A stretch of 64,000 nucleotides of DNA from UBA1447 sp002329225 (GTDB lineage: Bacteria > Bacillota > Clostridia > Oscillospirales > Acutalibacteraceae), in assembly GCA_050946835.1 (NCBI GenBank), contig JBMNVN010000001.1, positions 496,001 to 560,000 on the forward strand. The letters are read 5' to 3'. This document shows positions 54,969-63,104 of this stretch, piece by piece (within the stretch, counting starts at the first letter, position 1; the number at the start of each line of letters is the position of its first letter). The notes beneath the pieces were generated by a model that made no database searches, was not told where the DNA came from, and saw nothing but the letters and a program-made list of their open reading frames with translations. Made by a program: the position numbers and the translations under genes.

Positions 54969-55055
54969 GGTTGAGTTGACAGGTTGAAAATGGGCAAGGT
55001 TGAGTTGACAAGATGATTTTGTGTAGGGTTGAGTGGATAGGGTGATTGTGCGATG
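54969..55055 (+). repeat. Three tandem 29-bp direct repeats
   Basis: GGTTGAGTTGACA occurs at 54969 and 54998, and as GGTTGAGTGGATA at 55027, exactly 29 bp apart. The second half of each unit is also partly conserved. They lie about 100-190 bp from the end of rlmD and upstream of the first restriction-modification gene. Otherwise the 338-bp gap holds the rlmD terminator, a 7-bp hairpin and the promoter listed next. Confidence 0.75.
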
Positions 55056-55140
55056 GTTTACGAAAGCATAAAACTTAAAACGAAACCCGGTTAAAAACCG
55101 GGAATTTAATAAAAAATTATGCGAACGCTTGATTTTGAGA

Positions 55141-55169
55141 TTGACTTTTGGAGCAAATTGATGTATAAT
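55141..55169 (+). promoter_or_regulatory. Promoter of the HTH-methyltransferase operon
   Basis: TTGACT, a 17-bp spacer and TATAAT, about 35 bp before the start codon, with AAAGGAG in between. Confidence 0.85.
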
Positions 55170-55202
55170 AAAGAATGTAAATTTGCGAGAAAGGAGTAGA
55201 CT

Positions 55203-55433
55203 ATGCAACTTTCATATAAGAAATTATGGAAATTACTTATTGATAGAGATTTAAAGAAAAAAGACCTAAGCGAAATGGCTGGAATTAGTTCTACCTGTAT
55301 AGCGAAACTTGGTCGAAATGAAAATGTTAACACAAACATCCTCGTGAAAATCTGCACCGCACTGGAATGTGATATATGCGATATTTTGGAGTTGACTAAA
55401 TCTGCTTCGGACGAAGGAGGAAATCATGAATAA
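55203..55433 (+). CDS. Small XRE-type controller (paralogue 1)
   Basis: The 76-aa protein is a Cro/C1 helix-turn-helix: LSYKKLWKLLIDRDLKKKDLS, then SSTCIAKLGRNE and VKICTALECDICDIL. It is like controller proteins of restriction-modification systems. A second copy, with the same order of motifs (SASSVAKLGRCE), is encoded next to the restriction enzyme on the other strand. It overlaps the methyltransferase gene by 8 bp. Confidence 0.85.
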   Translation: MQLSYKKLWKLLIDRDLKKKDLSEMAGISSTCIAKLGRNENVNTNILVKICTALECDICDILELTKSASDEGGNHE

Positions 55434-56826
55434 AAGTTTAGCTACTCGGATGATAGAGGAAGGATACAAGTTAGTTAGCATTGACTTGTTTTCGGGTCCA
55501 GGAGGACTTTGCACAGGTTTTAAATGGGCTGGAATTCTTCCGCTTGTAGCCGTTGAATGGACTGATACAACAGTAGAGACTTATTCAGTGAGTCATAACG
55601 CTGAAGTGTTTGAACTATCAAAATATGCTACTGAAGACGGATTTGATGAAGACTATTTGCAATCGTTTATGCATGAGAGTGTTCAGACGTTACTCATCCA
55701 CGGAGATATCAATTTGGTTAGCAGCCAAATGATTAAGAAGTTGTTGATGGCTCGATACGGTATTGACTCCGAAAACGAAACGGTTGATATTGTTTCTGGT
55801 GGAGCCCCTTGTGAAAGTTTTAGTATTGCAGGAACAAGAACAGCTGGTGATGAGAGAGATGACTTGTTCAGCAACATCATTAGAATTTCTCGTACTGTAA
55901 ATACAAAAGCAATTCTTTTCGAGAATGTAAAAGGTATGTTCTCAAAAGCGAAAAACGGAGTCAAGGGTGCAATTTTCCAGTATATATGCGATACTTTTGA
56001 AGACGAAAATATTACACCGAGTTACAAACTTGTATCAAGAAAGCCAGATGAGGTCTTGTTGAGAGCCAGTGATTATGGTGTTCCTCAAGCAAGAGAGCGA
56101 TTGTTCTTGGTTGCTATAAGAAGAGACTTGGAGAATGTAGATTTTTCGTATCCGTCCAAAACACATGGTGGCGAATGTGATAAGCCTTTTGTAACGGCAG
56201 GGGATGCAATTTCTGATTTGCCTAAAGTGGAAATGGGAGAGGAATCTACTGAATATAAATATCCTTCGACATTCCGAAATGCAAATCAAGAATGGTTTGT
56301 ATCAATTATGAGAGGTCATTTTGAAGGCGATGGTATAAAGTCATCTGTTCCCCAGCATTTGATTGATAAGGGACTTTATGATGATTGTAGTATTAGCTGC
56401 CATAAAGGCCCTGGTCATATTAAGAGGAAACAAGAATTATTGGCTTTAATTAAAGAGCGTGAAAGTATGCGTTCAACATTTGATAAACTTACAGAAAGCG
56501 GTGAAATAGATAAATATAGACATCTATTCCCGAATACCATTTACGGTAGCAGAAATAGAAGGTTGTTGGATGATGAACCGAGTTTTACTGTAACGTCTCA
56601 TTGCTTGGACGAAATATTACACCCAACACTCAATCGTGCAGTAACACCAAGAGAGGCAGCACGTTTGCAGAGTTTTCCGGATTGGTATCAATTTGCGGGT
56701 CCATATGTGCAATTCCACGGAGCAAAAGAACAAGATAAATATGAACAGATCGGGGATGCTATTCCGCCACTGTTAGCTTGCGCCATTGGTAAGCAATTTG
56801 TAAAATGCCTTCCAAAACATGAATAA
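55426..56826 (+). CDS. DNA cytosine-5 methyltransferase
   Basis: The 466-aa protein has the C5 methyltransferase motifs in order: SIDLFSGPGGLCTGF (motif I), GGAPCESFS (catalytic PC, motif IV), ENVKGM (motif VI) and QARERLFLVA (motif VIII). It methylates the host site to protect it. Target recognition is in the variable region at about residues 270-390. It is the likely partner of the MspI-like enzyme encoded convergently 50 bp away. It is AT-rich compared with the core genes. Confidence 0.93.
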   Translation: MNKSLATRMIEEGYKLVSIDLFSGPGGLCTGFKWAGILPLVAVEWTDTTVETYSVSHNAEVFELSKYATEDGFDEDYLQSFMHESVQTLLIHGDINLVSSQMIKKLLMARYGIDSENETVDIVSGGAPCESFSIAGTRTAGDERDDLFSNIIRISRTVNTKAILFENVKGMFSKAKNGVKGAIFQYICDTFEDENITPSYKLVSRKPDEVLLRASDYGVPQARERLFLVAIRRDLENVDFSYPSKTHGGECDKPFVTAGDAISDLPKVEMGEESTEYKYPSTFRNANQEWFVSIMRGHFEGDGIKSSVPQHLIDKGLYDDCSISCHKGPGHIKRKQELLALIKERESMRSTFDKLTESGEIDKYRHLFPNTIYGSRNRRLLDDEPSFTVTSHCLDEILHPTLNRAVTPREAARLQSFPDWYQFAGPYVQFHGAKEQDKYEQIGDAIPPLLACAIGKQFVKCLPKHE

Positions 56827-56831
56827 ATAAT

Positions 56832-56872
56832 AAGGGTTAGTAGTCACTCGAAAAGAATGATTACTAACCCTT
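56832..56872. terminator. Bidirectional terminator between methyltransferase and endonuclease
   Basis: A 15-bp stem (AAGGGTTAGTAGTCA and complement, one G-T) with an 11-nt loop and TTTTTTT. It separates the two convergent genes. Confidence 0.88.
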
Positions 56873-56875
56873 TTT

Positions 56876-58063
56876 TTATTTCAGTATCTTACATTTAAGT
56901 TGGATGCTTTCACCCCTTCGTTTGGATGGGTATGTCCAACTGAATGGTGTCCCAAAACTACCATTAGAAGCGGCAGAAATCTGCTCACAGTAATGTTGGA
57001 TTCTATGGATGGTTGCAGAACTGTCGTTATTATCGTATGTGAGGATATAATCAGCACATTGCGTGTCAGGGTTGCCATCACCGCCTTGTCCGCCTAATAC
57101 CCATAACGAGAGTTTGTCTTTATAAGGTTGTAATTCAAGCGTTAAGGCATTGCAATTTTCCTCACCGAAAGCAGATAAACTACCACTTTCTTGAAATAAC
57201 CTAAGTAGCTGACGAAGACGCTCGTTTTGTCGGTCTAATACATCTGCAAAGGCGTCTGCGGTATATTGATGAACACTTACGCTTTTATCGCTACTGCGTT
57301 TACAACTAATCGTAAATTTTTCAGTTGTCCCGTCATCTTTTTCTACAGTAACCAATACATCTGTTTTGGGATTTCCTCCGGAAGGCAATCTTCCTATTGT
57401 CTTCTTGTCAGATGTAGCGGAAATAGACTGTGTATGAAGAGTATCCAGTTCGAAACAATTTACAATGTTTTCAAAGACATCATAATGCATTCCTTCTATT
57501 GTGGCAGCACCGTTTTTCCACTTGGTTAGGTTCTGGGCATAACTTAATATGGCAGCAATGCGACTTTCAAAACTATTTCCTTGTATGTCTTTTATTTGTC
57601 CTGTTGATAAATCTTTTATCGCATACTCTTCAATCATATTACAAATTTCATCTTGTGAAACAACCGCATCAATAGCGGAATATTCTTCACGATTGATGTA
57701 TTTCTTGTTCTGACGAACAAACTCGGCTTTTCCAGAGTCTGAAATTCCATCTGGATAAACTAAATATACGCCGACAATATTATTATCAATTTCTTTTAGA
57801 TTGAGAGCATCCCATTGCTGACCTTTTATTCTGTCGGTACGCATAGAAGTAGTGGTGAATAAAGCCCATTTAGTATCGTCTTGAAATTCTATAAGAAAAG
57901 GGGTATAAAACTGGGTTGTGTTTGAATACCCTTCTTTTCCAACTCTGTAGTTGCCGTGTAAACACTTTAAATATCCGATGTCAACGCATCTCTTTAATAT
58001 GTTTTCAAGGCTATCTTGGGCGCTTTGTCCATGTTGCTGTTTGTCTGCATTTGTGAAAGCCAT
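56876..58063 (-). CDS. MspI-like restriction endonuclease with N-terminal extension
   Basis: The C-terminal 260 residues match MspI: RLPSGGNPKTD (MspI IAGGSPKTD), ISCKRSSDK (MspI NIKHSSKK) and SFGTPFSWTYPS (MspI GFGTGLNWTYAS). The catalytic D and K are kept (D235, K255), while the residue aligned with the proposed catalytic N of MspI is serine. MspI cuts CCGG, so a similar site is inferred. An N-terminal domain of about 135 residues has no match in MspI. It lies 14 bp after the HTH gene. Confidence 0.82.
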   Translation of the reverse strand: MAFTNADKQQHGQSAQDSLENILKRCVDIGYLKCLHGNYRVGKEGYSNTTQFYTPFLIEFQDDTKWALFTTTSMRTDRIKGQQWDALNLKEIDNNIVGVYLVYPDGISDSGKAEFVRQNKKYINREEYSAIDAVVSQDEICNMIEEYAIKDLSTGQIKDIQGNSFESRIAAILSYAQNLTKWKNGAATIEGMHYDVFENIVNCFELDTLHTQSISATSDKKTIGRLPSGGNPKTDVLVTVEKDDGTTEKFTISCKRSSDKSVSVHQYTADAFADVLDRQNERLRQLLRLFQESGSLSAFGEENCNALTLELQPYKDKLSLWVLGGQGGDGNPDTQCADYILTYDNNDSSATIHRIQHYCEQISAASNGSFGTPFSWTYPSKRRGESIQLKCKILK

Positions 58064-58077
58064 ACTGATACCTCCTG

Positions 58078-58281
58078 TTAATCCTTAATTGTTTCAATGA
58101 TATCCTCGATGCGACAGTCCAAAGCCTCACAAATTCGAAGAAGCACATCTGTTGTGACATTTTCGCATCGACCTAATTTGGCCACAGAAGAAGCACTAAT
58201 CTTGGCCGCATCTTTAAGGTCGGTCTTATTCATATTTTTATCTATGAGCATTTTCCATAGCTTGTTGTAGCTTATACGCAT
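58078..58281 (-). CDS. Small XRE-type controller (paralogue 2)
   Basis: The 67-aa helix-turn-helix protein is close to the 76-aa protein of the other strand: ISYNKLWKMLIDKN and SSVAKLGRCE correspond to LSYKKLWKLLIDRD and TCIAKLGRNE. It has a good AAGGAGG ribosome binding site. It lies 30 bp after the helicase gene and 14 bp before the endonuclease gene, so it may control expression of the endonuclease. Confidence 0.85.
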   Translation of the reverse strand: MRISYNKLWKMLIDKNMNKTDLKDAAKISASSVAKLGRCENVTTDVLLRICEALDCRIEDIIETIKD

Positions 58282-58311
58282 ATTTGCCTCCTTACATTTC
58301 TGATAGTTTTA

Positions 58312-61035
58312 TCAGCTTAGATATTTTTTCAAAAGTTCTACATCTCGATTTATGTCACGCGGTTTGATTCTCTGGATTACTTTTTCTTCCACTTCCGGCG
58401 TCCAATAAATTTTCAATTTTTCCCTGGCTCTTGTAATAGCGGTATAAAAAATATTGTGTGTTACTAATTCTTCAACCTCATCTGTGATGACTATTTTTAC
58501 GGAGTTGTACTCCAAGCCTTGTGCTTTGTGTATCGACACCGCATAAGCAATTTGAAATGGAACGATGGTTCTGGAAGTTTGGTCATCCCCGTCTTCATCC
58601 ACACTTTTTAGTTTGTGAACAAAAAATCTAATCAGTGATTTTTCTTCCTCAAAGCATTCCAATAATTGCAGGTCGCAGAACATTACATCGCTTTCATCGA
58701 TTGCTTTCGGAATTTCCACATCAAACTGAATTCGTTCTTCGTTAGTACCACCGTCGATGATTTGAATTCCTCGTATTATGCCTTTCATATTGTTATGTAT
58801 GACAGGATAAAACCTATCCGATTCCAGGAAGAGGATAGGGTCACCGACCTTGTACTGCTGGATGTCCCATTTAATAGCCGGGTTGGGGTTGCTTTCCTGC
58901 AGGAATCGATTGATGTTGTTGATGCCATATAAACCGTCATAATTTAAGCAGAGAATAGCTTCATCGTCTTCAACAGAAGAAAGCAATGATGCGTCAACCT
59001 TTAAAGAATAGCTTTCACGCTCGATGATTTCCTTTGCTGTTTCGTCCATATTTCTTACCTGATCCCAAAGTTCCAGCAAATACTTATCCTGTGTACGATG
59101 AGGCTTTGTAAGTTCGAAAACAGCATCTTTCGGCAAGAAGGATTTAAGCACGGAGAACCAGTTGCCAAACTGAATGGCATCGATTTGATAGGTGTCTCCA
59201 ACCAACAGCAACATTTTGAAATTAGCCTTTTCCAGCACTGCCACCATATCACTGTTGCTGACAGTGCTGCATTCATCTATGACAAGCAATTCATATTCTG
59301 TATTGCTTGTTTCTTGATTTAGAAAACTTGCAATCGTTGAAAATGTTTTGTTTTCAGCATCGATTTTTCGCATTAAGTTTTCTTTTGCAGGATTTGTTTG
59401 TGTGAGGTATAACTTCTTTTCGCTGTTCAAATAGTGCGATACATGGTTTATTAGTGTTGATTTTCCAACACCTGCAGAACCGTATATTACACCGACTTTT
59501 GACTTTGAAAAAATGCTGCTGATTATATGCCTTTTTTCAGGGCAATCTATCTCGTAGTCGCTAAGCATCAACCAGAACTCCACGTCATCGTGGTAATCCT
59601 CGATGCCCGATGTGGCTAATTCCTGCAACTTTTTGATTATGGTGCAGGTGTCAATCTTATATTCGTTTATAAATACGTGACCGTTTTCGAGCATAAGATT
59701 ACTTCTCGGCTTATGCCCATACCACAAACTTCTGTTATATTTCTTTATTAATTCCTCGATATTGCTGTAACTAACAATATCATCAACGGCAGTGAACAAC
59801 TGCCCCTTTGCTTCAGTGTTATTTCTTATAAAACGTGCAAACAGCTCCGGCTTTCTATCGTTGTGAGGAATGCAATCGAATACAGCACTTAACTTTGGAT
59901 TATGTCCAAGAGGAGACCTATTGAATGGAAGCGAATCAAATTGCTTGCATCCGTTTGACAAATATAAGTTAGATAGGTTTCCATTTGGTGTGTGTCCACG
60001 CTGATTTCGAATAATAACATTGTTCATGTTATGGAGCAGGTAGCGTAGTATATTCTGTCCTGGGACATCGCTTTGGATAATATTTCTGCAGTAATCCAAA
60101 ACAGGAATAAATGTAGGTGCTTTAAGTTCACTTTTCCATTTCTCTGTAATTCTTTTGTAAGCGTAATCCGGAAAATCGATTAACTCGGTTAAGGAGTATC
60201 TATTCTTCGTAAGAAACTCACAAATCATTTTTTGTTCCGGATAAGGGACTTTCTTTTTTTCGCCTTTAACTACAGAGATAAAATTCTGAAATTCACAATC
60301 ACGGATAGCTACTTCCCAACCATCAATAATAATGATTGGCATGGTCTTGCCGAGTATTTCGATTGTTTCCTGCACCAAGTGAAATTTAGATGCGTAGCTG
60401 TTGGTAATGGCTAATTTTGTAAAAGCAATTACTCTGTTTGCTTTAGATTTATTTTTCCTGTCATCAACGGGAGTGAATGTGATTTCACGGTATATTCGTC
60501 CGTTTACAAATAGGGGTTTTATCTTCTGAATGTAATATTTGTTATTTCCATCCCCATTTAGTTTGGTAGGATACTGTTCAATTTTTTCAGAGATTTTCGC
60601 ATAATACTCCTGCAGGGTATCATCCAAATGCAAAGGAAATTTCTCTAAATTGTGCAGTATCTGTATTCCGTAATATTGGCTTAGCAAGATTTTTGCTTCT
60701 AATAAGTATTGATAATACTTAAGCATCAATCTTTCAGAGCCATCCTCGTCCAGGGTAAATTGGGTAGTTACGACCTGTAAAAACTTACGGAATTTATATA
60801 ATGTGTTTAGCCTGCCGTTTATTTGAGCAAATTCAGCGGCTTTATTGATGTTTTCTTCGTTAACTTCAATATCAGAGCCATTAGCATAAAACTTAAGCAT
60901 GATATGGTTCACGAATTTCATTAACTGCTCTAAAATGTCCTGGGATATAGCACCGCGGGATGAATCTTCGATGCTGTCCAAGTGTCTACATATAACGCTG
61001 TCTATTTTTCTGATGGAGTCATCAATCTTAGGCAT
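58312..61035 (-). CDS. SF1 helicase with large uncharacterised N-terminal half
   Basis: The 907-aa protein has a superfamily-1 helicase core from about residue 500: Walker A YGSAGVGKSTL, Walker B LLVIDECS, motif III LLLVGDTYQID, QFEL-like IVPFQIAYAVSIHKAQG and motif VI YTAITRAREKL. The first 480 residues (helical, with NMNNVIIRNQRG and SPLGHNPKLSAVFDC) match no family that could be recognised. It resembles RecD/UvrD-like single-strand translocases. The start at MPKIDD was chosen for AGGAAGG eight bases upstream. It overlaps no gene and is in the operon with the 313-aa protein. Confidence 0.8.
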   Translation of the reverse strand: MPKIDDSIRKIDSVICRHLDSIEDSSRGAISQDILEQLMKFVNHIMLKFYANGSDIEVNEENINKAAEFAQINGRLNTLYKFRKFLQVVTTQFTLDEDGSERLMLKYYQYLLEAKILLSQYYGIQILHNLEKFPLHLDDTLQEYYAKISEKIEQYPTKLNGDGNNKYYIQKIKPLFVNGRIYREITFTPVDDRKNKSKANRVIAFTKLAITNSYASKFHLVQETIEILGKTMPIIIIDGWEVAIRDCEFQNFISVVKGEKKKVPYPEQKMICEFLTKNRYSLTELIDFPDYAYKRITEKWKSELKAPTFIPVLDYCRNIIQSDVPGQNILRYLLHNMNNVIIRNQRGHTPNGNLSNLYLSNGCKQFDSLPFNRSPLGHNPKLSAVFDCIPHNDRKPELFARFIRNNTEAKGQLFTAVDDIVSYSNIEELIKKYNRSLWYGHKPRSNLMLENGHVFINEYKIDTCTIIKKLQELATSGIEDYHDDVEFWLMLSDYEIDCPEKRHIISSIFSKSKVGVIYGSAGVGKSTLINHVSHYLNSEKKLYLTQTNPAKENLMRKIDAENKTFSTIASFLNQETSNTEYELLVIDECSTVSNSDMVAVLEKANFKMLLLVGDTYQIDAIQFGNWFSVLKSFLPKDAVFELTKPHRTQDKYLLELWDQVRNMDETAKEIIERESYSLKVDASLLSSVEDDEAILCLNYDGLYGINNINRFLQESNPNPAIKWDIQQYKVGDPILFLESDRFYPVIHNNMKGIIRGIQIIDGGTNEERIQFDVEIPKAIDESDVMFCDLQLLECFEEEKSLIRFFVHKLKSVDEDGDDQTSRTIVPFQIAYAVSIHKAQGLEYNSVKIVITDEVEELVTHNIFYTAITRAREKLKIYWTPEVEEKVIQRIKPRDINRDVELLKKYLS

Positions 61036-61055
61036 CAATACCACCTTCCTGTTTG

Positions 61056-61997
61056 CTAAAATTCTCCTTCATCCCAGTCATCTATAAAGGCATCATAAGG
61101 AAATGCACCAGCGAATAAATCGGGATGGAGTTTAACATACAAATTTCGTATTTTTGTCCTTGTATCCTTCATAAAAGGTGTTGCATGAGAATCATTGAAA
61201 AAACTATTACTCAATTTGATTAATTCTCCAAGCAACCCATATACATATGATTTCAAGATCGGGTCAAGGAAGGCGTCTGATTTTGAACTCCACTTCGAAT
61301 TGTATAAATCCTGTACTTTCTGAGGAAGTTTCATATCTATTAATGAAGCACCGTAGTTTTCGCCTATCAACGCCAACATTATTTCATCATAATCAGACGT
61401 GAATTCTTGAAGTAACGCTTTGTCTTCTGAGGAATAAGGATATTCTTCAGAAGGACATTTTTCGGGGATTTCAATAGCCTCTGCATTTGATGAAACTAAA
61501 TTAGAAATAGCCGTACCCCAGGCATTGGCAACAGCTTGTCCGGAGGCTATGATTTTTTCTTCAAGAATATCATGAGGTGTTTTATCATCTGTATTTTTGG
61601 CACTCTTCGGAGTGCCTTTTTTCTTTTCTGTGGTTGCAGCAGTGCAAATTATATCACAGAAAAAGTAGGCCATCTTCTCAGGCATATTAGATGCATTCAG
61701 CCCATCAATATACGGACTGAATGTATCGATTATTTGCTGTGCCGTGGCGTCTGAAAAAGCATCCAAGTATATAACGAATTCTTCTGGCTCAAGGTATGGA
61801 CTTATTCTTTGAGCCATTTTTGTGATTTTTGTTTTTCCATTGAAATAAGCCTTGTAAGTTGGTGCCTTCACATCTTCTAAAAAAGGTTTCCCCTCTTCTG
61901 TGACAACAACATCAAAAAGTGTCTTTACAAAAGAGTGAGTATTTTCGGCACCACCGATTATTGGCTTAAGAAGATTTACGAACTCTGTGAATTCCAT
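61056..61997 (-). CDS. Uncharacterised 313-aa protein upstream of the helicase
   Basis: The family is not recognised. The protein is soluble, mostly helical, with a lysine/threonine-rich linker at about residues 125-150 (EKKKGTPKSAKN) and an acidic C-terminal end (DDWDEGEF). It lies 20 bp before the helicase gene and is first in the minus-strand operon. Its promoter region carries 10-bp-period repeats. It may be an adaptor or a sensor for the helicase; this is inferred only from position. Confidence 0.7.
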   Translation of the reverse strand: MEFTEFVNLLKPIIGGAENTHSFVKTLFDVVVTEEGKPFLEDVKAPTYKAYFNGKTKITKMAQRISPYLEPEEFVIYLDAFSDATAQQIIDTFSPYIDGLNASNMPEKMAYFFCDIICTAATTEKKKGTPKSAKNTDDKTPHDILEEKIIASGQAVANAWGTAISNLVSSNAEAIEIPEKCPSEEYPYSSEDKALLQEFTSDYDEIMLALIGENYGASLIDMKLPQKVQDLYNSKWSSKSDAFLDPILKSYVYGLLGELIKLSNSFFNDSHATPFMKDTRTKIRNLYVKLHPDLFAGAFPYDAFIDDWDEGEF

Positions 61998-62032
61998 AAT
62001 TTCACCGCCTGATTCTCTATTAGTAACTATGC

Positions 62033-62081
62033 CTACCCAAGACTACCCGTCACTACCAAGTTATACCGAGTTGCTTTGGTA
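62033..62081 (-). promoter_or_regulatory. 10-bp-period repeats and inverted repeat upstream of the 313-aa gene
   Basis: CTACC occurs at 62033, 62043 and 62053 with a weaker ACC at 62065, exactly one helical turn apart. CTACCAA at 62053 is matched by TTGGTAG at 62075-62081 in inverse. A TATAAC lies between the arms on the minus strand. The set looks like operator sites for a controller protein. The remainder of this 527-bp gap holds the plus-strand leader and one doubtful small frame. Confidence 0.55.
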
Positions 62082-62440
62082 GAATGAAATCGTACAAAAG
62101 AGTACATGAGCGAGAATGGATATAGCACAGAAAAACTTCTACACAACATCATATCAGATTTGAGCGATATTTACAATGCTCACGCAAAAAAATGTGTGCG
62201 GAATGAAAGAAATTATATAAAATCAAAGAAAAATTCAATAAGAGTTACAAATCTGACATTGAGACGGGTACACAGAAATGTGTATCCATCTGAGTGCCAG
62301 ACACTCAAATAAAAAATATTCCAATGCCCGAAGTGGTCGACCTTAAGGCGGCGGGATACATCAAGAGTCAAATTCACGGTATAGCCGTGGACTGACCAAA
62401 GATGTACCCACCGTACTTTGCCATGCCCATTTTCGGTATC

Positions 62441-62474
62441 AGAGTCGGTGTGTAGTATCACATCGGCTCTTTTT
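62441..62474 (+). terminator. Attenuator-like terminator in the leader of the sigma-like gene
   Basis: A 12-bp stem with G-T pairs (AGAGTCGGTGTG and CACATCGGCTCT), a 6-nt loop and TTTTG. It lies about 50 nt before the start codon, so transcription could stop ahead of the gene. Confidence 0.7.
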
Positions 62475-62476
62475 GT

Positions 62477-62519
62477 GTCCCTGCCGCCACCCAGTCGGGC
62501 GGAAAAGAAAGGCAGGGAC
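62477..62519 (+). promoter_or_regulatory. Hairpin that masks the ribosome binding site
   Basis: GTCCCTGCC pairs perfectly with GGCAGGGAC. The 3' arm contains the AGGGA six bases upstream of the ATG, so translation would need the hairpin to open. Confidence 0.65.
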
Positions 62520-62524
62520 TTTAA

Positions 62525-63013
62525 ATGAGAAAGTTCAAAACAGCGGAAGACAACCGTACAAATTACATCTATTACTTCAACGATGGTACAAGCTACACCA
62601 TCACTCCCGGCGAAAACGGAGAGAACGCAACCATTATCTCACAGCTTCACGGCATGGACGATGAAGAACTGGATGCACAGCGTAGAGAGGCATATCACTG
62701 TCCGGTTCACTTGGACGGCTATCACGATGGGGACGGCGACGATGCGGATGACCGCAACCCATACCTTGAGGACGACACCTACAATCCTCTGCAGCAGATT
62801 CTCACTTCTATCGCAAACGAAGAGCGTTCCATCCGCATGGAAAAGCTGAAGGTGGCTCTTTCAGAACTTACGGATAAGCAGAAGGACACCATTACTAAGA
62901 AGTTCTATTGTGGCATGACTAATGTGCAGATTGCAGCAGAAGAAGGTGTTTCCGAGGCGGCTATTCGTAACAGACTTACGAAGATTTACGCAACGCTGAA
63001 AAAGAAAATTTGA
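62525..63013 (+). CDS. Phage/ICE-type sigma-70 region 4-like factor
   Basis: The 162-aa protein has a C-terminal sigma region 4-type helix-turn-helix (LSELTDKQKDTITKKF, then GVSEAAIRNRLTKIY). Its N-terminal half is acidic (DGDGDDADDRNPY). Such proteins open the conserved gene blocks of gut Firmicute prophages and ICEs. A leader with an attenuator and a masked ribosome binding site precedes it. It may activate the downstream genes. Confidence 0.8.
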   Translation: MRKFKTAEDNRTNYIYYFNDGTSYTITPGENGENATIISQLHGMDDEELDAQRREAYHCPVHLDGYHDGDGDDADDRNPYLEDDTYNPLQQILTSIANEERSIRMEKLKVALSELTDKQKDTITKKFYCGMTNVQIAAEEGVSEAAIRNRLTKIYATLKKKI

Positions 63014-63104
63014 AAAAAGTTGATTTGAGGGGGTTCGATTCCCCCTCTTTTTTCGCTTATGGACAGAGGGGTGAGAAATACTCCTCGGAAAGGAGCCAAG
63101 TGCA

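Noticed and set aside
54969..55055. CRISPR array made of 29-bp units
   Set aside because: Only three imperfect units without distinct spacers, and no cas genes.
62106..62312. Small plus-strand frame (68 codons) in the leader of the mobile-element genes
   Set aside because: No ribosome binding site is visible, the second half is formed by leader sequence with hairpins, and no family is recognised. It may be a short translated peptide but cannot be supported.
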